Of a stretch of 64,000 nt of DNA, positions 52,635 through 62,623 are shown in pieces. This DNA comes from SG8-30 sp963695155 (GTDB taxonomy: Bacteria; Pseudomonadota; Gammaproteobacteria; Steroidobacterales; Steroidobacteraceae), in assembly GCA_963695155.1 (NCBI GenBank), contig CAVOGD010000007.1:434001-498000 (forward strand). The letters run 5' to 3'. The position numbers and the translations under genes were made by a program. Below the pieces are notes generated by a model that saw only the letters and a list, made by a program, of their open reading frames with translations, was not told the origin of the DNA and did no database searches. Position 1 is the first letter of the stretch, and each line of letters begins with the position of its first letter.

Positions 52635-53915
52635 TTGTCAGACTCCGCCATATACCAGGAACATTTCCGCCTCAAGGACCTGCCGTTCCGGCTGAGCCCG
52701 GACCCGGCCTACCTGTACCTGTCGAAACACCACGCCCGCGCCAAGGCGTACATGGAGTCCACCATCTGGTTCACGGATGGCTTCGTCATCATCACCGGCG
52801 AGGTCGGTTCCGGAAAGACGACCCTGATCGAGACCTTCATGGCGGAACTCGACAAGGACATGATCGTCGCGCAGATCAACCAGACCCAGGTGTCGCCGGT
52901 CGAGTTCCTGCAGGCCGTGCTGGTGCAATTCGGCTTTGCGCCGTTCCGCATGAGGAAGGCGGAACTGCTGGCGGCGCTGAACGAGTTCCTCATCGAGCAG
53001 TACGCGGCCGGACGCAAGGTGCTGCTGATCGTGGACGAGGCGCAGAACCTGAGCAACCGGGTGCTCGAGGAGATCCGGCTGCTGTCCGGGGTGGAGACCA
53101 CCCGCGAGAAGGTGCTGCGCATCATCCTGGCCGGCCAGCCGGAACTCAGCGAGAAGCTCGACTCCCCGGAACTGCTGCAACTGGTGCAACGTGTCAGGTT
53201 CCGCTTCCACCTGACCGCGCTGTCGGCCGAGGATGCGCGCGCCTACGTGCTGCACCGCCTGGACGTGGCCGGCTCCCAGGGCCGCGAACTGTTCGCCGCG
53301 GAGACCTTCCCGCTGCTGTTCCGCTATACCGGCGGCGTGCCGCGCCTGATCAACACGCTGTGCGACACGGCCATGATGTGCGCCTTCGTGACCGAGCAAC
53401 CGCAGGTCGGGGCGCAGGAGGTCAAGGCCGCGGTCGAGGAACTGGGCTGGGTGGAGTTCGCGGAGCGCACCAGCAGGATGCGGCAACTCGCGGAACGGCC
53501 GCCGCCGCCGCCACTGGTCGCGGTGCATCGGCTGGCGCGGATCGTCGTGGCGCACGACGGGCACACGGTCCAGGAACTCGACCTCCATCCGGGCCGGCTG
53601 ATCGTCGGGCGCACGACGGACAACGACCTGCAGATCGAGAGCAAGTACGTGAGCCGGCACCACTGCCAGATCGTGACCACGACCGAAGGCAGCGTTCTCG
53701 AGGACCTGAACAGCACCAATGGCGTGTACGTGAAATCGAAGCGGGTGCGGCGGCACAACCTCAACGACGGCGACGTCATCAGGCTGGGCCGCCACGAAAT
53801 CATGTACGTGGACGAACGCTCGACCAAGCTCCGCCAGCAGGACAACGGTGCGAGCACCGGACGCCACGCGCAGCCCGACATCGAAGGCCTGCAGGCGGAA
53901 GCCGGGGACGCCTAG
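52635..53915 (+). CDS. ExeA/GspA-type AAA ATPase with C-terminal FHA domain
   Basis: This 426-residue cytoplasmic protein has an ATPase of the ExeA/GspA group: YQEHFRLKDLPFRLSPDPAYLYLS, Walker A GEVGSGKTT at 55-63, Walker B LLIVDEAQNL around 130-139, then RLINTLCDTAM. It lacks the membrane and peptidoglycan-binding segments of GspA. After a proline linker (ERPPPPPLVA) residues about 320-395 are an FHA domain with GRTTDNDLQI, SRHHCQIV and LNSTNGVYV, the phosphothreonine-binding residues. It may link a Thr kinase signal to an assembly ATPase for an envelope machine; that is inference. The start is TTG at 52635, as no ATG precedes the conserved region. Confidence 0.85.
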   Translation: MSDSAIYQEHFRLKDLPFRLSPDPAYLYLSKHHARAKAYMESTIWFTDGFVIITGEVGSGKTTLIETFMAELDKDMIVAQINQTQVSPVEFLQAVLVQFGFAPFRMRKAELLAALNEFLIEQYAAGRKVLLIVDEAQNLSNRVLEEIRLLSGVETTREKVLRIILAGQPELSEKLDSPELLQLVQRVRFRFHLTALSAEDARAYVLHRLDVAGSQGRELFAAETFPLLFRYTGGVPRLINTLCDTAMMCAFVTEQPQVGAQEVKAAVEELGWVEFAERTSRMRQLAERPPPPPLVAVHRLARIVVAHDGHTVQELDLHPGRLIVGRTTDNDLQIESKYVSRHHCQIVTTTEGSVLEDLNSTNGVYVKSKRVRRHNLNDGDVIRLGRHEIMYVDERSTKLRQQDNGASTGRHAQPDIEGLQAEAGDA

Positions 53916-53943
53916 TCAAGAGCCCGGGGCGGGCCCGGGCGGC

Positions 53944-54168
53944 TCAGTCCTCGTCGTCCAGGTCGGCGCCGTAGCGCCGCTTCTGGATGCGGAAGTCGCG
54001 TCGCCGCAGCGCCACCACCAGTCCGCCCACCAGGGCCAGCACGCCGAAGCCCAGCAGCACGTCGGACCAGCCTCCGCTGTGCCAGTAGAACGAGACGGCC
54101 AGCGCACCGGCACCCAGCCCCATGTAGACGTAGGGCAGGGACTCGTAGAACGGTCTGGACAAACGCAT
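53944..54168 (-). CDS. Small two-helix membrane protein
   Basis: A 74-residue protein with two predicted membrane helices (YVYMGLGAGALAVSFYW and LLGFGVLALVGGLVVAL) and a charged tail (RRRDFRIQKRRYGADLDDED). It is of unknown function. It lies on the same strand 64 bp after tldD and converges on the ATPase-FHA gene. The compact hydrophobic pattern and clean start support a real gene. Confidence 0.7.
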   Translation of the reverse strand: MRLSRPFYESLPYVYMGLGAGALAVSFYWHSGGWSDVLLGFGVLALVGGLVVALRRRDFRIQKRRYGADLDDED

Positions 54169-54232
54169 CGGGTGATTCCTCCCGCACCCCTATGCTAGCG
54201 CGCGGCGCGCGCGCCCGCGACCTGGCGGCGGG

Positions 54233-55672
54233 TCAGCCGGTTCCGCCCACGGTCAGCGCGTCGACGCGCAGCGTGGGCTGCCCCACGCCGACCGGTACGG
54301 TCTGGCCTTCCTTGCCGCAGGTTCCCACGCCGGCGTCGAGTTCGAGGTCGTTGCCCACCATGCTGACCCGCGTCAGCACGTCGGGACCGTTGCCGATCAG
54401 CGTGGCGCCCTTGACGGGCGCGGTGACCTTGCCGTCCTCGATCAGGTAGGCCTCGCTGGCCGAGAACACGAACTTGCCCGACGTGATGTCCACCTGGCCG
54501 CCGCCGAAATTCACCGCGTACAGCCCCTTCTTCACCGAACCGATGATCTCGTCCGGGTCGTGCGGTCCGGCCAGCATGTAGGTATTGGTCATGCGCGGCA
54601 GCGTCACGTGCGCGAACGACTCGCGGCGGCCGTTGCCGGTCGGGCGGCCGCCCGTCAGGCGCGCATTGAGCTTGTCCTGCAGGTAGCCGCGCAGCACCCC
54701 GTTCTCGATCAGGGTCGTGCACTGCGTGGGCGTCCCCTCGTCGTCGATGTTGAGCGAACCGCGCCGTCGCGCCAGGGTGCCGTCGTCCACCACGCTGCAC
54801 AGCGGCGAGGCCACCCGCTGGCCGATGCGGCCGGAAAACGCCGACGTTCCCTTGCGGTTGAAGTCCCCTTCCAGGCCGTGGCCGATCGCCTCGTGCAGCA
54901 GCACGCCGGGCCAGCCGGCGCCCAGCACGACCGGCATCGTGCCGGCCGGTGCCGCGACGGCGTCCAGGTTCACGAGCGCCTGCCGCACCGCCTCGCGGCC
55001 GAGCCCGACCGGCAGGTCGTCCGCCGCCAGTTCCAGCAGGTCATGCCGGCCGCCCGCGCCCGCGTAGCCCTGCTCTCGCCGGCCGTTGTGCTCGACGATC
55101 ACGGCCACGTTGAGGCGCACCAGCGGCCGGATGTCGGCGGCCAGCGTGCCGTCGGTCCCGGCGACCAGTATCACCTCGTGCACCGCGGCCAGGCTCGCGA
55201 TCACCTGCTTGACGCGCGGGTCGATGGCCCGCGTCTCGCGGTCGATTCGCTCCAGCAGCGCCACCTTTTCCGTGTCGCGCAGCGTGTCGATCGGGTCCAC
55301 CGGCAGGTACAGGCGGCGGGCCGCGACCTGTTTCCACGCCTGGACGCCCGCCGTGCGGCCGTCGCGCGCAATGGCGCGCGCCGTGCGCGCCGCCTCCAGC
55401 AGCGCCTCGGGCACGATCTCGTCGGAATAGGCGAAGCCGGTGCGGTCGCCGGCCAGCGCACGCACGCCGACGCCGCTCTGGATGCTGTGCGAGCCGTCCT
55501 TCACGGTGCTGTCTTCGAGCGTCCAGTGCTCCTCGCGCGATACCTGGAAGTACAGGTCGCCGCCGTCGACCTCCGCGCCCAGCAGCACGCCCAGCGCGCG
55601 CTGGATGCCGGACTCGTCGAGCCCCGCCGGCCGCAGGATCACCTCGCGTGCCGCCGCCAGCGGATCCGGCAA
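54233..55672 (-). CDS. tldD: Metalloprotease TldD
   Basis: The 479-residue catalytic partner of PmbA/TldE. The zinc site HEAIGHGLEGDF carries the HExxxH of the family, with DDEGTPTQCTTLIENGVLRGYL and ASEAYLIEDGKVTAPVKGATLIG further on. DLYFQVSREEHWTLEDSTVKDGS matches the TldD N-terminal domain. The start is TTG at 55672: the frame is closed by a TGA 21 nt further up and no ATG or GTG lies between. It lies 27 bp after nit. Confidence 0.94.
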   Translation of the reverse strand: MPDPLAAAREVILRPAGLDESGIQRALGVLLGAEVDGGDLYFQVSREEHWTLEDSTVKDGSHSIQSGVGVRALAGDRTGFAYSDEIVPEALLEAARTARAIARDGRTAGVQAWKQVAARRLYLPVDPIDTLRDTEKVALLERIDRETRAIDPRVKQVIASLAAVHEVILVAGTDGTLAADIRPLVRLNVAVIVEHNGRREQGYAGAGGRHDLLELAADDLPVGLGREAVRQALVNLDAVAAPAGTMPVVLGAGWPGVLLHEAIGHGLEGDFNRKGTSAFSGRIGQRVASPLCSVVDDGTLARRRGSLNIDDEGTPTQCTTLIENGVLRGYLQDKLNARLTGGRPTGNGRRESFAHVTLPRMTNTYMLAGPHDPDEIIGSVKKGLYAVNFGGGQVDITSGKFVFSASEAYLIEDGKVTAPVKGATLIGNGPDVLTRVSMVGNDLELDAGVGTCGKEGQTVPVGVGQPTLRVDALTVGGTG

Positions 55673-55699
55673 CGAACTGCTGTTCTGTTTCGTTCAATG

Positions 55700-56518
55700 T
55701 CACTCCAGTACGCGATGTGCCAGGGCCGGGAACCGTTCACGCACCTGTCGCTGTCCCTCGCGGTCCAGCCCGGCCGTCACCAGGCCGGTGCCGCGCGGTC
55801 GCCGGGCCAGCACGCGGCCCCAGTAATCCACCACCAGGCTGTCCCCGTAGGTCTCGCGGCCATTGGGATGCATCCCGGACTGGGCCGCGGCCACCACGAA
55901 GCACAGGTTCTCGATGGCGCGGGACCGCAGCAGCACTTCCCAGTGAGCCCTTCCCGTGGGTGCGGTGAACGCCGCCGGGACGGCCAGCACCTCGGCGCCT
56001 GCACCGACCAGCCTGCGGTACAACTCGGGGAAGCGCAGATCGTAGCACACCGACAGCCCGACCCTGCCGGCCGGCGTGTCCACCAGCGCGGGTTCGTGGC
56101 CGGGCCAGGCATTGTCGGATTCGCGGTAGCCCTCGTCATGGCCCGGGATCTGCACGTCGAACAGGTGGATCTTGTCGTAGCGCGCCACGCGCCGGCCCGC
56201 CGCGTCGTACACCAGGCAGGCATTGGCGGGACGATCGTCGTCCGGCACCACGAGCGGCAGGGTGCCGGCGATCACCCACAGCCCCGCGGCACGCGCCATG
56301 CGCGCCAACTCCGCCTGGATCGGCCCGTCGTCCACCCGCTCCGCGATCGCGCGGCGCTGCTGCTCGGTGGTGCCCATGAAGGCGAAGTTCTCCGGCAGCA
56401 CCGCGAGGCAGGCGCCACTGCGCGCGGCCGCGCCCAGCAGCCGCTCCGCCGTGTCGAGGTTCTGCGCGACATCCGCGCCCGAGGTCATCTGCAGGGCAGC
56501 AATCGCCGGCCGCTTCAT
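55700..56518 (-). CDS. Nitrilase-superfamily amidase (Nit type)
   Basis: A carbon-nitrogen hydrolase of 272 residues with the full Glu-Lys-Cys triad: AVLPENFAFMG, YDKIHLFDVQIPG and SVCYDLRFPELYRRL. The sequence resembles the Nit1/Nit2 group, whose members clear deaminated glutathione or omega-amides. Its position between yhdP and tldD is common in gammaproteobacteria. The ATG overlaps the yhdP stop (ATGA). Confidence 0.92.
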   Translation of the reverse strand: MKRPAIAALQMTSGADVAQNLDTAERLLGAAARSGACLAVLPENFAFMGTTEQQRRAIAERVDDGPIQAELARMARAAGLWVIAGTLPLVVPDDDRPANACLVYDAAGRRVARYDKIHLFDVQIPGHDEGYRESDNAWPGHEPALVDTPAGRVGLSVCYDLRFPELYRRLVGAGAEVLAVPAAFTAPTGRAHWEVLLRSRAIENLCFVVAAAQSGMHPNGRETYGDSLVVDYWGRVLARRPRGTGLVTAGLDREGQRQVRERFPALAHRVLE

Positions 56519-59500
56519 CGGGGCGCACCCGCGGCCGGACCCGCCCCGGCTGCCGACGGCGGCTGGCCGAGCCCGGCGGCCTCCTCCAGTTCCCTGGCGT
56601 CTATCTTGCGCACGATCGGCTCCTCCCACGGTCCCGAGATCCTGTAGTAACCGCGCGCCACGCCCTTCAGCGGCTCCTTGAAGACCTGCGAGAACAGCAG
56701 CAGTGCCGCGCCGACCACGGGTCCGCCCGCCAGGGCGCCCGCCACCCCGAGCGTGCCGCCGACCGCGCCGGTCACGACCGCCGTCTGGTCGTAGTTGCGT
56801 TCGCGCAGGCTGGTGCGACCCGCGATACCGATTTCCGCCGCCGGACCGCGCAGCGTCAGGTTGTCCGTGTACGCATCGCCCGCCGCCAGCGTGAAGTCGC
56901 CGCTGATCGAGTCGAAGGCCATGCCTTGTCCCGTCAGGTCCTTGAAGTCGAGCGCCAGCCGGCGTGGCAGGTGCGCGACGCTGAGCAGACCGAGGATGCG
57001 GCCCGCGCCGGGCTCGACGCTCACCATCCTGCCCTTCGCCAGTGCAATGCGCACCGTGCCGGAGACCCGCTCCGGCACCTGCGCGTCGGGTCCGCCCGGC
57101 CAGCTGAGGTCCGCAGACATCGTGCCTTCCCGCGCGTCGATCAGGTGCTGGAAAGCCAGCGCCTGCAGCAGCCCCTTGACGTCGCCGCTCGACAACTCGA
57201 AGGCCAGCGTGCTGCGCGGTCCCGTGGCCGACATCAGCCAGTCGCCGCTGCCGCGCAGCGTGAATGCCGGATGCTCCGCGACCAGGCTCTTGAAGACCAG
57301 ACCGGCGGGCGTGCGATCAGCGTCCGTCCGCACGTGTCCCAGCGTGCGGCCCGTCATGGTCAGGTCCCGCACGTCGAGGCGCATGGCCGGCAGGCGCTGC
57401 GGATCCGGCTCGCCGGTGCCGGGACGCACGCGCTCGGCGACGACCAGGCGGTCGAGGTCGGCCACCAGCGGCGCGGTGCCGGGAAACTCGTAGGGCACGC
57501 TCAGGCGGCCTTGCGCGGCCGGCGCCGACACCCGCACGTCCCAGACGCGATTGCCCGGCCGCAACTCGGCATTCACGCGCTCGAACTCGTAGCCCAGCAC
57601 CTCGAGGCGGCCCACCTCGAGGGTGACCGACGCCAGCTGGTCCTGCAGCGGCCGCGCCGCGGGCTTCTCCCAGCGCAGGCCGGTCAGGTCGGTCAGGCTC
57701 AGGTCAGGCAGCCGCCCGTCGATGCGCAGGCCCGGCCCGACCGGCAGCGACGCGACCTCGGCACCGCCGAACCTCAGCACGCCGCGCGTCAGGGCCATGC
57801 TCCCGTCACGGCGCCGATACTCCACCAGCCCGCGCACGTTGCTGCCGAGCCCGAGGCGGGCCAGCACGGTGCCGGTTCCGTCGAGGTCGGCCTCGACGCG
57901 CAAGGGACGCACTTCCTCCGCCAGCTTGGCGAACGGGGCCGGCAGACCCGAGCCCAGGCCCTTCAGGTCGCTCTCCAGTCTGATGCGCGTGCGCGTGATG
58001 CCGTCGGGATCGGCCGGCCGGTTCGCGGTCCACGCGCCGCGCCAGGCGGTCGCGCCCGCCAGGCCCGGCTCCAGCGGCAGGCGCACGACTCCCGGCAGCC
58101 GGGCGCCCTCGACGGTGCCGTTCATGTCGACCGTCGTGACCAGGCCCCCGCCGCGCGCCGCCGTCGTAGCGATGCGGGCGCGCAGCGGCCCGCCCAGGAA
58201 GCGCGCGCTGAGTTCGGGCGCCTGGATCGCGCGGTTTTGCACCCACAGGGTGCCGCGCAGGTCGCCCAGCGGCTCCGCCATGCCCGGCAGGCCGAGCGCC
58301 ACGCCATCGGCATCAGCGCGCACGGTGATGGAACGCTGCGTGAACTCCTTGAAGGGCAGGTACATCACCAGCTCGCCCAGCACCGGACCCGTGCCGGTCA
58401 GGCGACCGAAGGTCTCGCCCAGCGTCTTGCGCAACGGGCTGTCCTGGAGCAGGCCCAGCACCGCTGCCGCATCGCCAGCGGCATCTGCCCTGACGATCAG
58501 CCGGGAGTCCCGCCAGTCCCGCATCTCGGCCGTCGCCTTGCCGACGGTGACCCCGCCGATCACGGCCTGCGACGCCTCCGCCGTCATGCCCGGGCCCAGG
58601 AAGTGCGCCGAGACGAACAGCCCGGACAGCGGCGGCCAGTCCGGCGCGAATCTCAGGGTCACGTCCTCGCCACGGGCCGTGCCGCTGAAGCGTCCCTGGC
58701 CCTCGCGGTAGGGGAAGCCGCGCGCCGGTCCCGTGATCTCCACCCGCACCTCGGGCACGCGTCCGGCCACGAACGCCTGGTCCAGCCATTCCAGCGACTT
58801 GGCGCCTATCCGGCTCGTGGGCAGGTACTGCGGCACGGCCGCTGCATCGGTCACGGTGGCGTTCGCCTTGATGTCCATGAGCGGCGTCTCGCCGGGTCGC
58901 AGCAGCAGGCGCACGCGGCCTCCCGCCTGCACCGGCCCCGCATTGACGTGCGCATCGTCGACCCACAGGCGCACGCCGCCCGGGCCGGGCGACCACTCGA
59001 CACGTGCGTGGACCCGCGCGAACGGCACCACGCTGCGCCACTCCGCCGGCCAGTCCACCTGCACGTCCTCTGCCGCCAGCGTGATCACGCCGCCCGGGCC
59101 GGCGCCGTCCAGGCGGCCATCGAGTCCGGCCACGCCCGGGGCGCGCCCATACGGTGCGAACCCCAGGTCCTCGAACGCAACCCGGCCGGTCACGTCCGGC
59201 AGCAGCCGGTCCGCGCTTCTCGCAAACTGCAGGTCCGCGCCGATCAACGTGCCTCGCGGGGCCAGCGCCTCGAGGCGTTCACGGGCCGCCGAGGCGGGCG
59301 CCAGTCCCAGCAATGGCATGAGGTTCTCGACCCGGATGAACCCGGCCCGGAACCGCGCCGTGACCCAGCGCCCCTCGTCCAGTTCCAGGTCGGCCGCGAG
59401 GTCGGTAGGCGACCAGGGCGAATCCGCGAGGCTCAGTTCGATTTTCTCGCCGCGCACGCGCCAGCTGCCGCTGGCGTATTCGGCCACCAGCTCCCCGGCC

Positions 59501-60399
59501 AGCCGCCGGTAGACGGCCGCCGGCCCGCCATCCGTCACGGGCAGGGCCACATCCGCCAGGTCCAGCCGCACGCGGCCGCCCAGCCATGCGCCGCCCGCGC
59601 CGCGCGCCGAAACGTCCAGGGAACCGCGGCCGGCGGGCGGCACTGTAAAGGTCGCCGGCAACAGGTCGGCCCAGCCCGCGAAGCTCAGGTCGCGGCCTGC
59701 GATCCTGCCCTGCCAGGACAGTGCGCGCGGCTGCGCCAGGTCGCCGGCCACCTCGGCCTCGAACTCGAGCGATGCGCCCAGGTGTCTCGGCAGCCTGACC
59801 CGGCCCGTGAAGCTGACCGTCGAACCCTTGCGGTGCATCCCGATGTCCACGCCCTGCAGTTCCCACGCGGCGCGGTCGGCACGCAGGTCGAGGAAGCCGA
59901 CCGACGCGTCGCGCACCTCGATCCGGCCGCGCGGGATGCGCTGCAGGCCGCGCGACTCCTCTGTCGGGCCCGTCGGCTGCGCGAGCCAGGCCTGGCCCAC
60001 CAGCTCTATGTGGCGGTCCGGGAAGATCACGAAGTTGAGGCGCGGCCCCTCCAGCACGACCCGCCCGATTTCCAGCCGGCGATAGTAGAGCGAGCGCAGC
60101 ACGGACAGGCTGGCGCGGCCCGCCCTGGCGCTGACGATGACGTCGCTGCCGTCCGGGCCCATGATGCGCGCGCCTTCGAAGAAGATCTCCGGGCCGTAGC
60201 GCCCGAGCCGCGCGTCCAGCGCATCGAAGGACAGCCGCAGGCCGGTGGCCTCGCGGACGGTGTCGGCCACCCGGGCCTCGTACTCGGGCAGCAGCTCCAG
60301 CGCCAGGCGGAAGGCTCCCACCGCCAGCGCCGCGAGGATGACGAGCGCCGCCGCCGATCCCGCCAGCCAGCGCCAGACCCTCTTGCCGCGCGAAGTCAC
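56515..60399 (-). CDS. yhdP: YhdP-family AsmA-like envelope protein
   Basis: A large protein of 1294 residues, similar to E. coli YhdP (about 1266). It has one N-terminal membrane helix (WRWLAGSAAALVILAALAVGAF) and then a long periplasmic beta-rich body. RLSFDALDARLGRYGPEIFFEGA begins the conserved region, and the C-terminus (YKLSG-like DLTGQGMAFDSISGDF, YYRISGPWEEPIVRKID) is typical. AsmA-like proteins bridge the inner and outer membrane and carry phospholipids outward. The GTG at 60399 is chosen for the AGGAGG upstream and the membrane helix that follows. It lies between rng and nit. Confidence 0.92.
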   Translation of the reverse strand: MTSRGKRVWRWLAGSAAALVILAALAVGAFRLALELLPEYEARVADTVREATGLRLSFDALDARLGRYGPEIFFEGARIMGPDGSDVIVSARAGRASLSVLRSLYYRRLEIGRVVLEGPRLNFVIFPDRHIELVGQAWLAQPTGPTEESRGLQRIPRGRIEVRDASVGFLDLRADRAAWELQGVDIGMHRKGSTVSFTGRVRLPRHLGASLEFEAEVAGDLAQPRALSWQGRIAGRDLSFAGWADLLPATFTVPPAGRGSLDVSARGAGGAWLGGRVRLDLADVALPVTDGGPAAVYRRLAGELVAEYASGSWRVRGEKIELSLADSPWSPTDLAADLELDEGRWVTARFRAGFIRVENLMPLLGLAPASAARERLEALAPRGTLIGADLQFARSADRLLPDVTGRVAFEDLGFAPYGRAPGVAGLDGRLDGAGPGGVITLAAEDVQVDWPAEWRSVVPFARVHARVEWSPGPGGVRLWVDDAHVNAGPVQAGGRVRLLLRPGETPLMDIKANATVTDAAAVPQYLPTSRIGAKSLEWLDQAFVAGRVPEVRVEITGPARGFPYREGQGRFSGTARGEDVTLRFAPDWPPLSGLFVSAHFLGPGMTAEASQAVIGGVTVGKATAEMRDWRDSRLIVRADAAGDAAAVLGLLQDSPLRKTLGETFGRLTGTGPVLGELVMYLPFKEFTQRSITVRADADGVALGLPGMAEPLGDLRGTLWVQNRAIQAPELSARFLGGPLRARIATTAARGGGLVTTVDMNGTVEGARLPGVVRLPLEPGLAGATAWRGAWTANRPADPDGITRTRIRLESDLKGLGSGLPAPFAKLAEEVRPLRVEADLDGTGTVLARLGLGSNVRGLVEYRRRDGSMALTRGVLRFGGAEVASLPVGPGLRIDGRLPDLSLTDLTGLRWEKPAARPLQDQLASVTLEVGRLEVLGYEFERVNAELRPGNRVWDVRVSAPAAQGRLSVPYEFPGTAPLVADLDRLVVAERVRPGTGEPDPQRLPAMRLDVRDLTMTGRTLGHVRTDADRTPAGLVFKSLVAEHPAFTLRGSGDWLMSATGPRSTLAFELSSGDVKGLLQALAFQHLIDAREGTMSADLSWPGGPDAQVPERVSGTVRIALAKGRMVSVEPGAGRILGLLSVAHLPRRLALDFKDLTGQGMAFDSISGDFTLAAGDAYTDNLTLRGPAAEIGIAGRTSLRERNYDQTAVVTGAVGGTLGVAGALAGGPVVGAALLLFSQVFKEPLKGVARGYYRISGPWEEPIVRKIDARELEEAAGLGQPPSAAGAGPAAGAPR

Positions 60400-60469
60400 T
60401 CCGCCACCGCCTCCTTCGTCCCGGGGCCCCCGCACCGCGCCAGCCTGCGGTGGCGCGTCGGCCCTGCCT

Positions 60470-61939
60470 TCAGATCGGCACCACGTCGTACTGGTCCTGC
60501 GCGTACAGCGCCTCGGTCTGCAGCCGCACCGGCTTGCCGATCGCCAGCTCCAGCTCGCCCAGCGCCGCCGACTCCTCGTCGAGCAGCAGCTCGATGACGT
60601 CCTGGTGCGCCAGCACGACCAGTTCCTGGAATTCGAACTGCCGCGCCTGCCTGAGCGCCTCGCGGAAGATCTCGTAGACAACCGTCTCCGGCGTCTTCAC
60701 GAAGCCGCGGCCCTCGCAGGTAGGACAAGGCCTGCACAGCAGATGTTCCAGGCTCTCGCGGGTCCGCTTGCGGGTCATTTCCACCAGCCCCAGCTGCGAG
60801 ACGGTGGAGATGTGCGTCTTGGCATGGTCCGCGGCCACCGCCTTGCCCAGCGCCTGCAGCACCTGGCGGCGGTGTTCCTCGTCCTGCATGTCGATGAAGT
60901 CCACGATGATGATCCCGCCGAGGTTGCGCAGCCGCAGCTGGCGCGCGATGGCCACGGCCGCCTCGAGGTTGGTGCGGAAGATCGTGTCCTCCAGGTTGCG
61001 GTGTCCGACGAAGGCGCCCGTGTTGACGTCAATCGTGGTCAGCGCCTCGGTCTGGTCGATGATCAGGTAGCCGCCGGACTTCAGCGGCACCTTGCGGTCC
61101 AGCGCGCGGTGGATCTCGTCCTCGATGCCGTACAGGTCGAAGACCGGCCGCTCGGTGCCGTTCAGCTCGATGCGGCCGGCGCTCTCCGGCATGAAGCTGC
61201 GGGCGAACTCGCCCATGCGCGCGTGCGCCGCCGGCGAGTCCACCAGCACGCGCTCGACGTCCTGGCCGAGCTGGTCGCGCAGCATGCGCAGCTCCAGCGG
61301 CAGGTCCTCGTGCACGAGCTGTCCGGCCGAGGCGGCCGCGCCGCGCGCGCGCACCATCTCCCACAGGCGCTGCAGGAACAGCATGTCCGCGCTCAGCGCC
61401 TCGATGCCGCAATCCTCGGCGGCGGTGCGCACGATCCAGCCGCCGCCCGCCGCGGTCTGCGCGAACAACTGCACGGCCTCGCGCAGCCGCTGCCGCTCGG
61501 CCTCGTCCTCGATGCGGGCCGACACGCCGGCGCCACGGCCGAACGGCATGTAGACGAGGAAGCGCGACGGGATCGTCACGTGGGTCGTGAGCCGCGCGCC
61601 CTTGCTGCCGAGCGGGTCCTTGAGGACCTGCACCAGGATCTCGTCACCCTCGCGCACCAGCTCGCGCACGTGCTCGGGCCGCGGCGCCTCGATGCCGGCG
61701 TCCACGCCGTTCGGCACGGCGATGTCCGAGGCGTGCAGGAACGCCGTGCGGTCGAGGCCGATGTCTATGAACGCCGCCTGCATGCCCGGCAGGACGCGCG
61801 TGACGCGGCCCTTGTAGATGTTGCTGATCAGGCCGCGCCGGTTGGCGCGCTCCAGGAACACCTCCTGCAGCACACCGTTCTCCACGATCGCGGCGCGGCT
61901 CTCGCGCGGCGTGACGTTGACCAGCAGTTCGCGGCTCAC
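60470..61939 (-). CDS. rng: Ribonuclease G
   Basis: RNase G, 489 residues, the same length as in E. coli. It has the S1 domain (NIYKGRVTRVLPGMQAAFIDIG), the catalytic Asp-bearing ALTTIDVNTGAFVG and GGIIIVDFIDM, and the zinc-link motif CRPCPTCEGRG. It matures the 16S rRNA 5' end and takes part in mRNA decay. RNase E would carry a long C-terminal scaffold, which is absent. The GTG start overlaps the maf stop (GTGA). Confidence 0.96.
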   Translation of the reverse strand: MSRELLVNVTPRESRAAIVENGVLQEVFLERANRRGLISNIYKGRVTRVLPGMQAAFIDIGLDRTAFLHASDIAVPNGVDAGIEAPRPEHVRELVREGDEILVQVLKDPLGSKGARLTTHVTIPSRFLVYMPFGRGAGVSARIEDEAERQRLREAVQLFAQTAAGGGWIVRTAAEDCGIEALSADMLFLQRLWEMVRARGAAASAGQLVHEDLPLELRMLRDQLGQDVERVLVDSPAAHARMGEFARSFMPESAGRIELNGTERPVFDLYGIEDEIHRALDRKVPLKSGGYLIIDQTEALTTIDVNTGAFVGHRNLEDTIFRTNLEAAVAIARQLRLRNLGGIIIVDFIDMQDEEHRRQVLQALGKAVAADHAKTHISTVSQLGLVEMTRKRTRESLEHLLCRPCPTCEGRGFVKTPETVVYEIFREALRQARQFEFQELVVLAHQDVIELLLDEESAALGELELAIGKPVRLQTEALYAQDQYDVVPI

Positions 61940-62535
61940 GGCGCCGCGCCTCGCTGCCAGGCCGGCACGCCGGCCCTGGCGAGCAGGCGCGCCGTCTCGA
62001 ACAGCGGCAAGCCCATCACGCACGAATGGCTGCCTTCGAGGCGCTCGACGAACACCGCGCCCAGGCCCTGGATGGCGTAGCCGCCCGCCTTGTCGGCCGG
62101 CTCGCCGCTTTGCCAGTAGCGGCGGCATTCCGGTTCGCCGATGGCGCGAAACGTCACGCGGGCGACGCTGGTGTCCGACTGCACCGCAGCGCCGTCGAGC
62201 ACGGCGACGGCCGTGATCACCTCGTGCGTGCGGCCCGACAGCGCGGCCAGCATGCGCACGCAGTCCCGTTCGTCGTCCGGCTTGCCGAAGATCTCCTCGC
62301 CGAGCGCCACGACCGTGTCGGCGGCGAGCACCACCCGGGCCTGCAGCGCGTGGCGCTCGCGGGCCAGCAGCGCCTTTTCGCGGGCCAGCCGCTCGGCGTA
62401 CGCGCGCGGCGGCTCGCCCGCCCGGCGCAGTTCATCATGATCGACTGCGAGGACCTCGTGTGCGATGCCGATCTGGCCGAGCAGCTGGCTGCGGCGCGGC
62501 GACCTTGATGCAAGCACGATGGGCGCGCAACTCAT
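61936..62535 (-). CDS. maf: Maf-family nucleoside triphosphate pyrophosphatase
   Basis: A 199-residue house-cleaning pyrophosphatase. IVLASRSPRRSQLLGQIG, REKALLARE, AADTVVALGEEIFGKP, SGRTHEVITAVAV and DKAGGYAIQGLGAVFVERLEGSHSCVMGLP are the full set of Maf motifs, closest in style to the dTTP/UTPase YhdE group. It overlaps rng and lies 88 bp after rlmH. Confidence 0.94.
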   Translation of the reverse strand: MSCAPIVLASRSPRRSQLLGQIGIAHEVLAVDHDELRRAGEPPRAYAERLAREKALLARERHALQARVVLAADTVVALGEEIFGKPDDERDCVRMLAALSGRTHEVITAVAVLDGAAVQSDTSVARVTFRAIGEPECRRYWQSGEPADKAGGYAIQGLGAVFVERLEGSHSCVMGLPLFETARLLARAGVPAWQRGAAP

Positions 62536-62623
62536 TGAGATTCCTGGTCGGCCACCGCCATCGCAGGCCGGGACTAGCCGCCAAGGATAGCCGGTCGGGC
62601 GGGACCGCGGTACTGCGGCCGGT

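Noticed and set aside
56926..60597. 1223-codon + strand open frame opposite yhdP
   Set aside because: Antisense shadow of yhdP; composition is Arg/Gln/His-rich without recognisable domains.
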